A stretch of DNA of 21,698 nt from assembly GCA_964589625.1 (NCBI GenBank), contig CAZPSH010000037.1:1-21698 (forward strand). Direction: 5' to 3'. The DNA is from JBFLVU01 sp964589625 (GTDB taxonomy: Bacteria > Acidobacteriota > UBA4820 > DSQY01). The position numbers and the translations under genes are program-made. Below are positions 7,114 through 14,006 of this stretch, piece by piece (positions within the stretch are counted from its first letter, which is position 1; every line of letters starts with the position of its first letter). The notes under the pieces were generated by a model. It ran no database searches. It was not told where the DNA came from and saw only the letters and a list, made by a program, of their open reading frames with translations.

Positions 7114-8210
7114 CGGACGGCCTCTTCCATGCGGGCGGCGGCGGCGAAGACCTGGGCCCGCTCGTTGGAGGGATCCAGGGCCAGGACCTTTTCCGCCTCC
7201 GCAAGGGCCTCCACCTTCTCGCCGCGGGCCAGATAGAAGGAGGCCAGGGTCAGGTGGGCGGCCGGGTCATTCGGGTCCAGTTCGGCCGCCCTCAAGGCCT
7301 CCTCGAGGGCCTCCGGCTCATGCCCGAGCCCCCAGAGGGCGCCGGCCAGGTTGAGGCGCGCCCGTCCGTAGGCGGGTGCCCGGCCGAGGGCTTCCTCGAA
7401 GAGCCCGCGGGCCTCTTCGAGGCGGCGGTCCTCCAGGCAGAGGACGCCCAGGTTGTTGAGCACCTCCGGTCGTCCCGGCAACACCTCAAGGGCCTTGCGG
7501 TAGCAAGCTTCAGCCTCCCCGCGGCGGCCCTGGGCGTAGGCCGCGAGCCCCTTGCGGAACCATGTCTCGGAGGAGGCCGCCGACACCCCGTCCGCCGCGG
7601 GCGACCGTGGCGACGTTGGAACGTTGGGATCGGGAGCCGGAACCGGGGATTTCGTCCCCAAGGCCGGCGCCTTCTCCGGCGCTGGCCGGGCGGCCACCGG
7701 CTTCCCCTCCCGCGCCTCCGCCTCCATCCCGCCTCCCCTCTCCGGGGAGGGAGCCCCGCAGGGCCACGTCACGGCCGTCACGAAGGGATGCAGGGCCAGG
7801 GTTTCGGGGGGCAACCGTTCCAGGACCGCCCGAAGGTCTCCTTTGGACGAGGACAGGCCCGCGCAGACCCGGTAGCAGGTCTGTCCCTTGTAGGGCACCT
7901 CCTGGACGAAGACAGGGGCGACGGTGGAAAGTTTGGAGAACTCGCCCCTGAGGTTCTCCCGGTGGCAGAGGAGCACGACGCTCACCGTGTAGAGGGGCTT
8001 CCCCGCCTGAGGGCGCAGCATGGAGCAGAAGGCCGAAACCGCCCCGTCCACGTCCCCCCGGACCAGGGCCTCCCGCCCGGCTACGTAAACCGAAGGGTCG
8101 TACGACGGCCCCGCCGCCCCGGCGGCGGGCGTCGAGAGCGAGGCCACGAAGACGGCCAGGGCCGGCCACCAGGCCCTCCAGAGCATCCACTCGGCAACCC
8201 TCGGCGCCAT
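7110..8210 (-). CDS. exported SPOR-like and TPR repeat protein
   Basis: The 366-residue product starts with a hydrophobic signal (WMLWRAWWPALAVFVASLS then an Ala/Gly cleavage region), so it is likely periplasmic or membrane-anchored. Residues about 70-140 read like a SPOR-type fold: YTVSVVLLCHRENL, then FVQEVPYKGQTCYRVCAG and SSSKGDLRAVLERL, the pattern of strand, helix, strand-YRV-G and helix that binds peptidoglycan in SPOR proteins. A Pro/Ala-rich linker follows (about 165-210), then four tetratricopeptide repeats to the C-terminus (WFRKGLAAYAQGRRGEAEA, NNLGVLCLEDRRLEEA, LNLAGALWGLGHEPEAL, LTLASFYLARGEKVEAL). The ATG at 8210 is preceded by GAAGGG; an in-frame GTG two codons earlier and an ATG eight codons later are alternatives. 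It is first in the operon with the ABC ATPase and permease, suggesting it is a periplasmic partner or scaffold; that is inference. Confidence 0.82.
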   Translation of the reverse strand: MAPRVAEWMLWRAWWPALAVFVASLSTPAAGAAGPSYDPSVYVAGREALVRGDVDGAVSAFCSMLRPQAGKPLYTVSVVLLCHRENLRGEFSKLSTVAPVFVQEVPYKGQTCYRVCAGLSSSKGDLRAVLERLPPETLALHPFVTAVTWPCGAPSPERGGGMEAEAREGKPVAARPAPEKAPALGTKSPVPAPDPNVPTSPRSPAADGVSAASSETWFRKGLAAYAQGRRGEAEACYRKALEVLPGRPEVLNNLGVLCLEDRRLEEARGLFEEALGRAPAYGRARLNLAGALWGLGHEPEALEEALRAAELDPNDPAAHLTLASFYLARGEKVEALAEAEKVLALDPSNERAQVFAAAARMEEAVR

Positions 8211-8304
8211 CTTCACCCGACCCTTCTCCCCAGAGGGTACCCACCCGGCGGGCTCACCGCAAGCGCACCCCTTCCCTCCCGGCTTGCCCCCAGGGTGTCC
8301 CAGC

Positions 8305-8310
8305 AGTATA
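8305..8310 (-). promoter_or_regulatory. possible -10 of the TPR-ABC operon
   Basis: On the minus strand this is TATACT, five of six matches to consensus, about 95 nt before the TPR gene start. The matching -35 position is G-rich and unconvincing, so the call rests on the -10 alone. Confidence 0.35.
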
Positions 8311-8398
8311 GTGTGTGTTGCGTCCCGCCCCCTCCGCTTCGGCCCGCACGTGACACGGCGCACACCCGTGGCGGGAATGGAGGGGGATGATCGTGTCG

Positions 8399-8405
8399 TT
8401 ATATG
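8399..8405 (+). promoter_or_regulatory. possible -10 of the Cys/His protein gene
   Basis: TTATATG is the only AT-rich patch in the 238-nt divergent region on this strand. It lies about 45 nt before the ATG at 8449, and an inverted repeat (GCGCGCC, 8411-8417, with GGTGCGC, 8422-8428) falls in the would-be leader. No clear -35 is visible. Confidence 0.35.
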
Positions 8406-8448
8406 AATCCGCGCGCCAAGTGGTGCGCCCCATTTCGAGGAGGTTCCG

Positions 8449-8955
8449 ATGCGCAAAGTTCTGCTTGTTTCCCTGGCCGCCGCCGCCTTCGCCACGCTTG
8501 CCTTCGCCGGAGGCCCGGGTTGTGACCCTTCCAAGAAGGCCGAGATGTCCAAGAGCGGCTGTCCGGCCCACATGACCGCCGTCTCCGACGGCTTCACCCT
8601 CATGCAGAAGGACGTGGCCGCCCTCAAGACGGGCGTTCCCGAGGCCGAGAAGGCCGCGTTCCTCAAGACCCATTCCGAGAACCTGGACAAGCTCCTCAAG
8701 GCCAAGGCCGAGTGCGAATCCACCTGCGGCGCCAACCGGGCCTCCATGGCCGCCTCCTGCCCCCATATGGATCCCATGGCCGCCGGCTTCAAGGCCCTCT
8801 CCAAGGACCTCGACGCCCTCACGAAGGGCCTCGATCCCGCCTCCGAGAAGGCCTTCCTCGAAGCCCACGCCAAGAACCTCCAGAAGGTCATCGACCTGCG
8901 CGATGACTGCATGAAGACCTGCCACTCCAAGACCGCCAAGGCCGACAAGACCTGA
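8449..8955 (+). CDS. exported Cys/His protein with two tandem repeats
   Basis: I do not recognise a named family for this 168-residue protein. A Sec signal (MRKVLLVSLAAAAFATLAFA) precedes a mature part built from two copies of a roughly 56-residue unit: residues 38-93 and 104-158. Each copy has Cys-Pro and His-Met at the start (CPAHM, CPHM), a His in KTHSENLDKLL or EAHAKNLQKVI, and an exit CxxxC (CESTC, CMKTC). His75 to Cys89 and His140 to Cys154 are both 14 residues apart, so the spacing is nearly identical. The Cys and His set could bind metal or form disulfides; with an N-terminal C25 there are seven Cys. Helices rich in Lys, Ala and Leu connect them. The ATG follows a strong GAGGAGG site. 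A classic terminator follows, so it is transcribed alone. Confidence 0.85.
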   Translation: MRKVLLVSLAAAAFATLAFAGGPGCDPSKKAEMSKSGCPAHMTAVSDGFTLMQKDVAALKTGVPEAEKAAFLKTHSENLDKLLKAKAECESTCGANRASMAASCPHMDPMAAGFKALSKDLDALTKGLDPASEKAFLEAHAKNLQKVIDLRDDCMKTCHSKTAKADKT

Positions 8956-8976
8956 GCCGGGGCAACAAACCGTGTG

Positions 8977-9012
8977 AGGAAGGGAGCCCTTCGAGGGCTC
9001 CCTTCCTTTTTT
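8977..9012 (+). terminator. strong intrinsic terminator after the Cys/His gene
   Basis: A perfect 13-bp stem pairs AGGAAGGGAGCCC (8977-8989) with GGGCTCCCTTCCT (8995-9007) around the loop TTCGA, and a run of T residues extends to 9012. It lies 21 nt after the stop codon. Confidence 0.95.
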
Positions 9013-9076
9013 CGGCTCGCCTGAAGAATCCGGGGCAAGCTCTCCGCCGGAGCTGTCCCCTTCAGCCGGGGGGCGG

Positions 9077-9484
9077 GTGGCTTGGCTCGACGCGGGAGGA
9101 GGACATTCCCCCGACGCCGCCCCGGGCACCTCCGACCCCCGTTGGAGAGAGCTCATGGCGCGGGCCGTGCGCTCCTTCGACCGCAGGTCGGCGGCGTCTC
9201 AGGCCCTGAATTTCCTGGCGGAGTCCCTCCCCGAGCCCCTGGAGGTCTGGGCCGGAGGCCCCGGCGCCCAAGAGCTTCCAGGGCTTTCTCCGCGGGTCCT
9301 CTGCCTGACGGGTCCGGCCCGCCTGGAGAAGGAATTGGACCGGTTGGCGTGGCAAATCGACCGGTGCGGGGGCACGGCGCCCGGGTGCCCTGCTAGCCCC
9401 CGTGCCAGCGAACCGAGTTTCGCCCCGCCAGCTTGGCCTGGTGAAGGGCGGAGTCGGCCTCCCTCAGAAGAGATTCGTAGGTGA
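9077..9484 (+). CDS. possible small hypothetical protein or gene remnant
   Basis: This frame is open for 135 codons between the terminator at 9012 and the tail of the GGDEF gene. The portion before 9393 reads like real protein (DPRWRELMARAVRSFDRR, ASQALNFLAESLPEPLEVW, RLEKELDRLAWQIDRCGG), with mixed Leu, Glu and Ala content and G/C-rich third positions. The last 31 codons are antisense to the GGDEF gene and look like shadow sequence. The first start is GTG at 9077; an ATG at 9155 has a better ribosome site (GGAGAG, 5 nt upstream) and would give 109 residues. I recognise no domain. It may be a real small gene, or the surviving part of one whose end was lost. If it is not a gene, 9013-9392 holds nothing else that I can identify. 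Confidence 0.35.
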   Translation: MAWLDAGGGHSPDAAPGTSDPRWRELMARAVRSFDRRSAASQALNFLAESLPEPLEVWAGGPGAQELPGLSPRVLCLTGPARLEKELDRLAWQIDRCGGTAPGCPASPRASEPSFAPPAWPGEGRSRPPSEEIRR

Positions 9485-12326
9485 GGTCTTGGCTGGGCAA
9501 GCGGGTCGCCCCTCCCACGCTCACCGTGACCTCCGAGGGCAGGTCTTCCGAGACGGAGGAGCGACATCCCGTCTCCACTCTCCTCCTCAGCGTTTCGGCC
9601 AGGCCCCGGGCCGACGGGACTTCGGTCTCCCCCAGGACGACCACGAACTCGTCGCCCCCGTACCGCGCCACCAAGTCCGTCGCCCTCCTCAAAAGACCCT
9701 CCAGGACCTCCACGATGGCCTTCAGGACGGCGTCGCCCGCCGAGTGGCCCCTCTCGTCGTTGAAGGACTTGAAGCGGTCCACGTCCACCAGGAGGACCGA
9801 AAGGGGCCGGCCCGTGCGGATGCCCCGCTTCCACTCCTGGTCCAGGAACTCCTCGAGCTTCCTTCTGTTGAAGGCGCCGGTGAGGCAGTCCCTCACGGAA
9901 AGCGCCTCCAGCCTCTCGTTGGCCTCGGCGAGCTCGCCCGTCCGCTCGGCCACCAACCGCTCCAGGGTGGCCGCCCGCCTCCGGGCGCTTTGTATAAGGA
10001 ACAAGAAGAGGCCCGTCCCGAAGGCAAGCACCAGGCCCCCCACCAGGGCCTGAAAGGCGCCGGTCCTCCAGAAGGGAGGCTCCAAGACGAGGGCCGCCTC
10101 CAGGGGCGCGCTCCAGACGCCCTCCTCGCTGGAGCCCACGAGCTGGAAGAGGTACTTGCCCGGCGGGAGGTTGGTGTAGAAGGCCTGGCGGCGCCGTCCC
10201 GCCTCCACCCAGTCGCTTTCGTAGGGCTCGAGGCGGTACCGGAAGGAGACCTTCTCGGGGGCCACGAGGCTCAGCCCCGCGTACCGGATTTCCACCTCGC
10301 CCCGCCCGAGGGGGCGGCGCAGGGGCCCCTGGAGGTCCACCGGCTCTTTGTTCACCAGAACCTCCGAGAGAACCACCCGCGGGGGCGTGTCGCTTCGTGG
10401 AATCCTCTCGGGGTCCAGGACGACGAGGCCTCCCGGCGTGGGGAACCAGATCCGCCCGTCGGAGGTGCGGCACCCCGCCGGTTGGGACCCGCCGTTGCAC
10501 TCCTGGCTCAGGAGCCCGTCGCTCTTGGTGTGGAGGCGGCACCGGACTAAGGGCGCCTTCCCGTCGGCGAAGTCGTGCATCTCTTTCAGGTCCACCTCGG
10601 AGACGCCCTTGTTGGAGCTGATCCAGAGGCGTCCGAAGCGGTCCTCGAGAAACTGGAAGGCCTTCTCGTCGCAGAGTCCCGAGGCCGCCGTAAAGCCGTG
10701 CCATTTCCCGTTCTTCCACAGGGCCAGGCCGCCGCCGCTTGTGCCCAGCCACACGCAGCCCATGGAATCCTCGAAGAGGGTGAGGACGAGGTCGCTCGGC
10801 AATCCCTCGCGGGTCGTCCAGGTGGTCCATCGCCCTTCGTAGAAGCGGCTGACGCCCCCTCCGTAGGTACCGAACCACACGGCCCCGGAGCGGTCCTCTA
10901 GGAGGCATCGCACGCGGTCTCCTCCCAAGCCGTCGGAGGTCGAGAACCTTCCCCACGACCTCCCGTCGAAGAAGTGGACGCCGCTGCCGTAGGTCCCCAC
11001 CCAGAGGGTCCCGTGGCGATCCTCCAGCAGCGCGTAGACCCGTTCGTTGGCCGGGAGGCCGGGAGGCGCCACCTGGACCCAGCGCCGCCCTTCGAGACGG
11101 GCCAGGCCGCCCCCCCCGGTCCCTACCCACACGGTGCCGCGGCGGTCCTTGAGAATGGACCGGACCCGATTGTGGGGCAGTCCGTCGGCCGTGCTCCAGG
11201 AGGTCCATCGGCCCCCGGTAATGCGGCAGAGCCCCTTCTCCGTTCCGGTCCAAAGCCCGCCCTCGGGATCCGCGTAGGCGCACCACACGGTGTTCGACGA
11301 CAGGCCCTCCGAGGTGGAGAAGGGAGTCCACTTCCCCTCCCGAAGGCGCTCCAGCCCTCCTCCGAACACTCCTATCCAGAGAGATCCGTGGGAATCCTCG
11401 TGCAGCGCGTAGACGAGGTCCGTGCCCAACCCCTCGCGGGTGGTGAACCGGCTCCAGGTTCCTCCGGCGTACCGCCCGAGGCCGCCTCCTTCGGTGCCCA
11501 CCCAAAGGCATCCGTCCCGGTCCCAGAGGAGGCAGAAAACCCGGTCGCCCGGAAGCCCCTCCTTCTCGGTGAAGAGGTCCCATCGGTTCGAGCGCCACGC
11601 CGCGAGGCCCCCGTTTTCCATCCCTACCCAGAGGTCCCCCTCGGGCGACCACCCGAGGCAACGGATGCGAGGGTCGGGGAGGGAGACCGACGGGGGAAAG
11701 GGACGGAACTCGCCTTCGGAAAAGCGGTAGACACCTCCTCCCTCGGTGCCGGCCCAGAGGGTACCGCGGCCGTCCTCCATCAGGCACCGGACGCGGAAGC
11801 CGCTGGGACCGGGGCCGAGGCGGTAGGAGGTCCACCGCCCCTTTTCGTACCGGCCCACCCCGCCGTAGGTCCCCGCCCAAAGGACGCCCATCCGGTCCAC
11901 GCGCAGGTCGTGGACGATGTCGCTGGGCAGGCCCGAGGAGGACTGCTGGGAGGACCACCGCCCCTTTTCATAGCGGAGGATGCCTCCCCCTTCGGTCCCC
12001 ACCCAGAGGGCCCCCGAGGGGTCCTCGGCCAGAGCCTGGACGGTCTGGTTGGTCATAGCGGGCACGTTGGAGCGGTCAAAAACCTTGAATTCGAGCCCGT
12101 CAAAGCGGGCCAACCCCTCCTGGGTTCCCACCCAGAGGTACCCGTCCCGGGTCTCCAGCACGCTCAGGCCCGCGTTTTGGGGAAGCCCGTCGCCGGAGGT
12201 CCAGGCCGAGTGGAGGTACTGGGTCACGGCCTTGGAAGGGTCCAGGGCGGCGACAGGGAGAGCGCACAGGCCCACGAGAACAAGGCTGCAGAGGCGGATT
12301 CCCGCCCCAGCGCTGTACCGCTCCAA
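9393..12326 (-). CDS. two-component-type propeller sensor with GGDEF output
   Basis: This 977-residue membrane protein is a probable diguanylate cyclase (two GTP to c-di-GMP) controlled by an extracytoplasmic sensor. After a signal segment (LCSLVLVGLCALPVAA) come 14 propeller repeats of about 42 residues, each with the pattern RVxCLxEDxxGxLWVGTxGGG followed by a W and a GLP turn (quoted in consensus form). Fourteen fits two seven-bladed propellers as in HTCS regulators. A Y_Y_Y domain (about 680-745), one span (758-779) and a short coiled coil lead to the GGDEF domain (about 808-970), with active-site RYGGDEF (GGDEF at 890-894) and an intact inhibitory-site RxxD (RATD, 881-884) five residues before it. 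The TTG start at 12326 is set by GGGAGG upstream and by the signal sequence; the longer open frame upstream is not signal-like. The ligand is unknown. Confidence 0.92.
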   Translation of the reverse strand: MERYSAGAGIRLCSLVLVGLCALPVAALDPSKAVTQYLHSAWTSGDGLPQNAGLSVLETRDGYLWVGTQEGLARFDGLEFKVFDRSNVPAMTNQTVQALAEDPSGALWVGTEGGGILRYEKGRWSSQQSSSGLPSDIVHDLRVDRMGVLWAGTYGGVGRYEKGRWTSYRLGPGPSGFRVRCLMEDGRGTLWAGTEGGGVYRFSEGEFRPFPPSVSLPDPRIRCLGWSPEGDLWVGMENGGLAAWRSNRWDLFTEKEGLPGDRVFCLLWDRDGCLWVGTEGGGLGRYAGGTWSRFTTREGLGTDLVYALHEDSHGSLWIGVFGGGLERLREGKWTPFSTSEGLSSNTVWCAYADPEGGLWTGTEKGLCRITGGRWTSWSTADGLPHNRVRSILKDRRGTVWVGTGGGGLARLEGRRWVQVAPPGLPANERVYALLEDRHGTLWVGTYGSGVHFFDGRSWGRFSTSDGLGGDRVRCLLEDRSGAVWFGTYGGGVSRFYEGRWTTWTTREGLPSDLVLTLFEDSMGCVWLGTSGGGLALWKNGKWHGFTAASGLCDEKAFQFLEDRFGRLWISSNKGVSEVDLKEMHDFADGKAPLVRCRLHTKSDGLLSQECNGGSQPAGCRTSDGRIWFPTPGGLVVLDPERIPRSDTPPRVVLSEVLVNKEPVDLQGPLRRPLGRGEVEIRYAGLSLVAPEKVSFRYRLEPYESDWVEAGRRRQAFYTNLPPGKYLFQLVGSSEEGVWSAPLEAALVLEPPFWRTGAFQALVGGLVLAFGTGLFLFLIQSARRRAATLERLVAERTGELAEANERLEALSVRDCLTGAFNRRKLEEFLDQEWKRGIRTGRPLSVLLVDVDRFKSFNDERGHSAGDAVLKAIVEVLEGLLRRATDLVARYGGDEFVVVLGETEVPSARGLAETLRRRVETGCRSSVSEDLPSEVTVSVGGATRLPSQDLTYESLLREADSALHQAKLAGRNSVRWHGG

Positions 12327-12348
12327 ATCACACCTCCCTTTCCTGTCG

Positions 12349-12377
12349 TTGGTACCATCTCCCGGGGCGGCTGTCAA
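12349..12377 (-). promoter_or_regulatory. promoter of the propeller-GGDEF gene
   Basis: Minus strand: perfect -35 TTGACA (12377-12372), a 17-nt spacer, and -10 TACCAA (12354-12349) preceded by TGG, an extended -10. The start site would fall near 12342, about 16 nt before the TTG start codon, with the GGGAGG ribosome site in between. This is the best sigma70-type promoter in the window. Confidence 0.7.
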
Positions 12378-12380
12378 ACA

Positions 12381-12406
12381 ACCCGGGAACCGAACCCGGG
12401 AACCGG
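12381..12406. promoter_or_regulatory. tandem 13-bp direct repeat next to the -35 box
   Basis: ACCCGGGAACCGA (12381-12393) is followed directly by ACCCGGGAACCGG (12394-12406), 12 of 13 bases identical, each containing the palindrome CCCGGG. The pair begins only 3 bp upstream of the GGDEF gene's -35 box and lies between the divergent genes, the usual position of an activator site. The binding protein is unknown. Confidence 0.5.
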
Positions 12407-12522
12407 GATCTCGCGGGGAGGGGCATCCTGCGCGGGGAGACGCCCCGGGGCGATGCGCGGGATCCAAAGGAGCTCGAACACCATCCCGCCTCCCCCGGCG
12501 GAAAGGGGGACAGCCGGGAACC

Positions 12523-12552
12523 TTGTGTCGGACCTCCCTCGGCAGGTAGAGT
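12523..12552 (+). promoter_or_regulatory. probable promoter of the POT transporter gene
   Basis: TTGTGT (12523-12528), an 18-nt spacer and TAGAGT (12547-12552) make a plausible sigma70-type promoter. Transcription would start near 12559, about 30 nt before the ATG, with the GGGGAGGG ribosome site in the leader. Confidence 0.45.
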
Positions 12553-12588
12553 GGCCCTCCGCACGGGGTGCGGACGCGGGGAGGGAGC

Positions 12589-13920
12589 ATGGCGGGACAA
12601 TCGGCGGGGGCGGGGCTGACGTGGCGATTTCCGGCGGCCTTCTGGACGGGCAACGTGGTGGAGCTCTTCGAGCGGGCGGCCTACTACGGCACCTTCATCG
12701 CGCTGGCGCTCTACCTCACCGACGTGGTGGGCTTCACGGACGTGCAGGCGGGCTGGATCGGCGCCATCTTCTCCTCCTCCATCTACCTCCTCCCGTTCCT
12801 CACGGGGGCGGCCTCGGATCGCCTCGGGTTCCGGCTTTCCCTCATGCTGGCCTTCGCGCTCCTGGCCGCGGGCTACGCGGGCCTGGGCCTCTTTCCCTCC
12901 AAGGCCGCCGTGCCCTTGGCGCTCGCCCTCGTGGCCGTGGGGGGCGCCTTCGTCAAGCCCGTGATCACCGGAACGGTGGCCCGTTCCTCCAACGCCGCCA
13001 GCCGCGCCCGGGCCTTCAGCCTTTTCTACATGATGGTCAACATCGGCTCCTTCACGGGCAAGACCGTGGCCAAGCCCGTGCGGACGGCCCTCGGGCTGGA
13101 GTACGTCCCCCTCTACTCGGCGGGCGCAGCCCTCGTGGCCCTGCTCGTGGTGGCCTTCCTCTTCTGGCCCAAGGAGGGCGGTGAGGAGCAGCCCCGCTCT
13201 ACCCGGGACTCCCTCGCGGGCCTCGTTACGGTCCTGAAGAACGGGCGTTTTCTCTCCCTCCTGCTCATCACCGCCGGCTTCTGGGCCATCCAGGGCCAGC
13301 TCTACGCCTCCATGCCCAAGTACGTCCTGAGGCTTGTCGGACCGGGGGCAAGCCCCGAGTGGTACGCCAACGTGAACCCCTTCGTGGTGGTCCTGTGCGT
13401 CGTGCCCGTGACGCACCTCGTGCGTAGGCTGAGCCCCGTGACCTCCATCGGCATCGCTCTCGCCATGATCCCCGTGTCGGCCCTCATCATGTCCCTCTCG
13501 GGCGGCATGACCGGGCAGATCACGATCCTCGGCGCGGCCCTCCACCCCGTGACGGTCCTCATGGTTTTGGGCATCGCGCTCCAGGGCTTCGCAGAGTGCT
13601 TCCTGAGCCCCCGGTACCTGGAGTTCGCCTCCAAGCAGGCGCCCCCCGGCCAGGAGGGGCTCTACATGGGCTACTCCCACCTGCACACGTTCTTCGCGTG
13701 GCTCGTCGGCTTCATCCTCTCGGGCTACCTGCTCGACGCCTTCTGCCCCGACCCCAAGAAGCTCGCCGCCCAGGGGATCACAGGGGAGGCCTTCACGGCG
13801 GCCTACGCGCACGCCCACTACATCTGGTACGTCTTCGCGGGCATCGGAGCGGCCGCTTTCGTGGCCCTCGTCCTGTTCGCCTGGGTGACCCGCGCGGCCG
13901 ACGGCCGGACGCGAGCGTAG
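12589..13920 (+). CDS. POT-family (PTR2) proton-coupled oligopeptide transporter
   Basis: This 443-residue inner-membrane carrier has about 12 hydrophobic spans. The N-terminus holds VELFERAAYYGTF (residues 24-36), matching the ExxER..YYG motif on helix 1 (E25, E28, R29) that couples protons in peptide transporters of the POT/PTR2 branch of the major facilitator superfamily. Also typical are FLTGAASDRLGFR after helix 2, and FSLFYMMVNIGSFTG, similar to the FYxxINIGSL region. It lacks the long extra pair of helices of the largest bacterial members but length fits a compact POT. The ATG at 12589 follows GGGGAGGGAG; a GTG seven codons upstream is less likely. It diverges from the propeller sensor gene and converges with the peptidase gene. 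Di- or tripeptide uptake is inferred from the family. Confidence 0.85.
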   Translation: MAGQSAGAGLTWRFPAAFWTGNVVELFERAAYYGTFIALALYLTDVVGFTDVQAGWIGAIFSSSIYLLPFLTGAASDRLGFRLSLMLAFALLAAGYAGLGLFPSKAAVPLALALVAVGGAFVKPVITGTVARSSNAASRARAFSLFYMMVNIGSFTGKTVAKPVRTALGLEYVPLYSAGAALVALLVVAFLFWPKEGGEEQPRSTRDSLAGLVTVLKNGRFLSLLLITAGFWAIQGQLYASMPKYVLRLVGPGASPEWYANVNPFVVVLCVVPVTHLVRRLSPVTSIGIALAMIPVSALIMSLSGGMTGQITILGAALHPVTVLMVLGIALQGFAECFLSPRYLEFASKQAPPGQEGLYMGYSHLHTFFAWLVGFILSGYLLDAFCPDPKKLAAQGITGEAFTAAYAHAHYIWYVFAGIGAAAFVALVLFAWVTRAADGRTRA

Positions 13921-13970
13921 AGGGTAGGGCGTCCGGAGGGCTTCCGAAGGTCCAGCACGAACACCGAAGT

Positions 13971-13999
13971 CCCGGCGCTCCCGCTTCAGCGGGCGCCGG
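13971..13999. terminator. hairpin between convergent genes
   Basis: CCGGCG (13972-13977) and CCCGC (13980-13984) pair with GCGGG (13989-13993) and CGCCGG (13994-13999), with a 2-nt bulge and a TTCA loop. No T-run follows on either strand, so it could be a weak bidirectional terminator or only an mRNA 3' end structure. Confidence 0.45.
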
Positions 14000-14006
14000 C
14001 TTGGGC

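Noticed and set aside
9062..9355. Minus-strand frame of 97 codons after the sensor gene
   Set aside because: It is a Gly/Arg-rich shadow of the plus-strand frame at 9077, and there is no ribosome site or recognisable motif.
12327..12653. N-terminal extension of the propeller sensor beyond its TTG start
   Set aside because: The extra 109 residues are not signal-like. The promoter at 12349-12377 and the operator repeat lie inside the stretch, and the GGGAGG ribosome site points to 12326.
10974..13184. 736-codon plus-strand frame across the sensor gene and the start of the transporter gene
   Set aside because: Its translation is a low-complexity Gly/Pro/Arg/Ala mix opposite a well-defined propeller protein, and no domain is recognisable.
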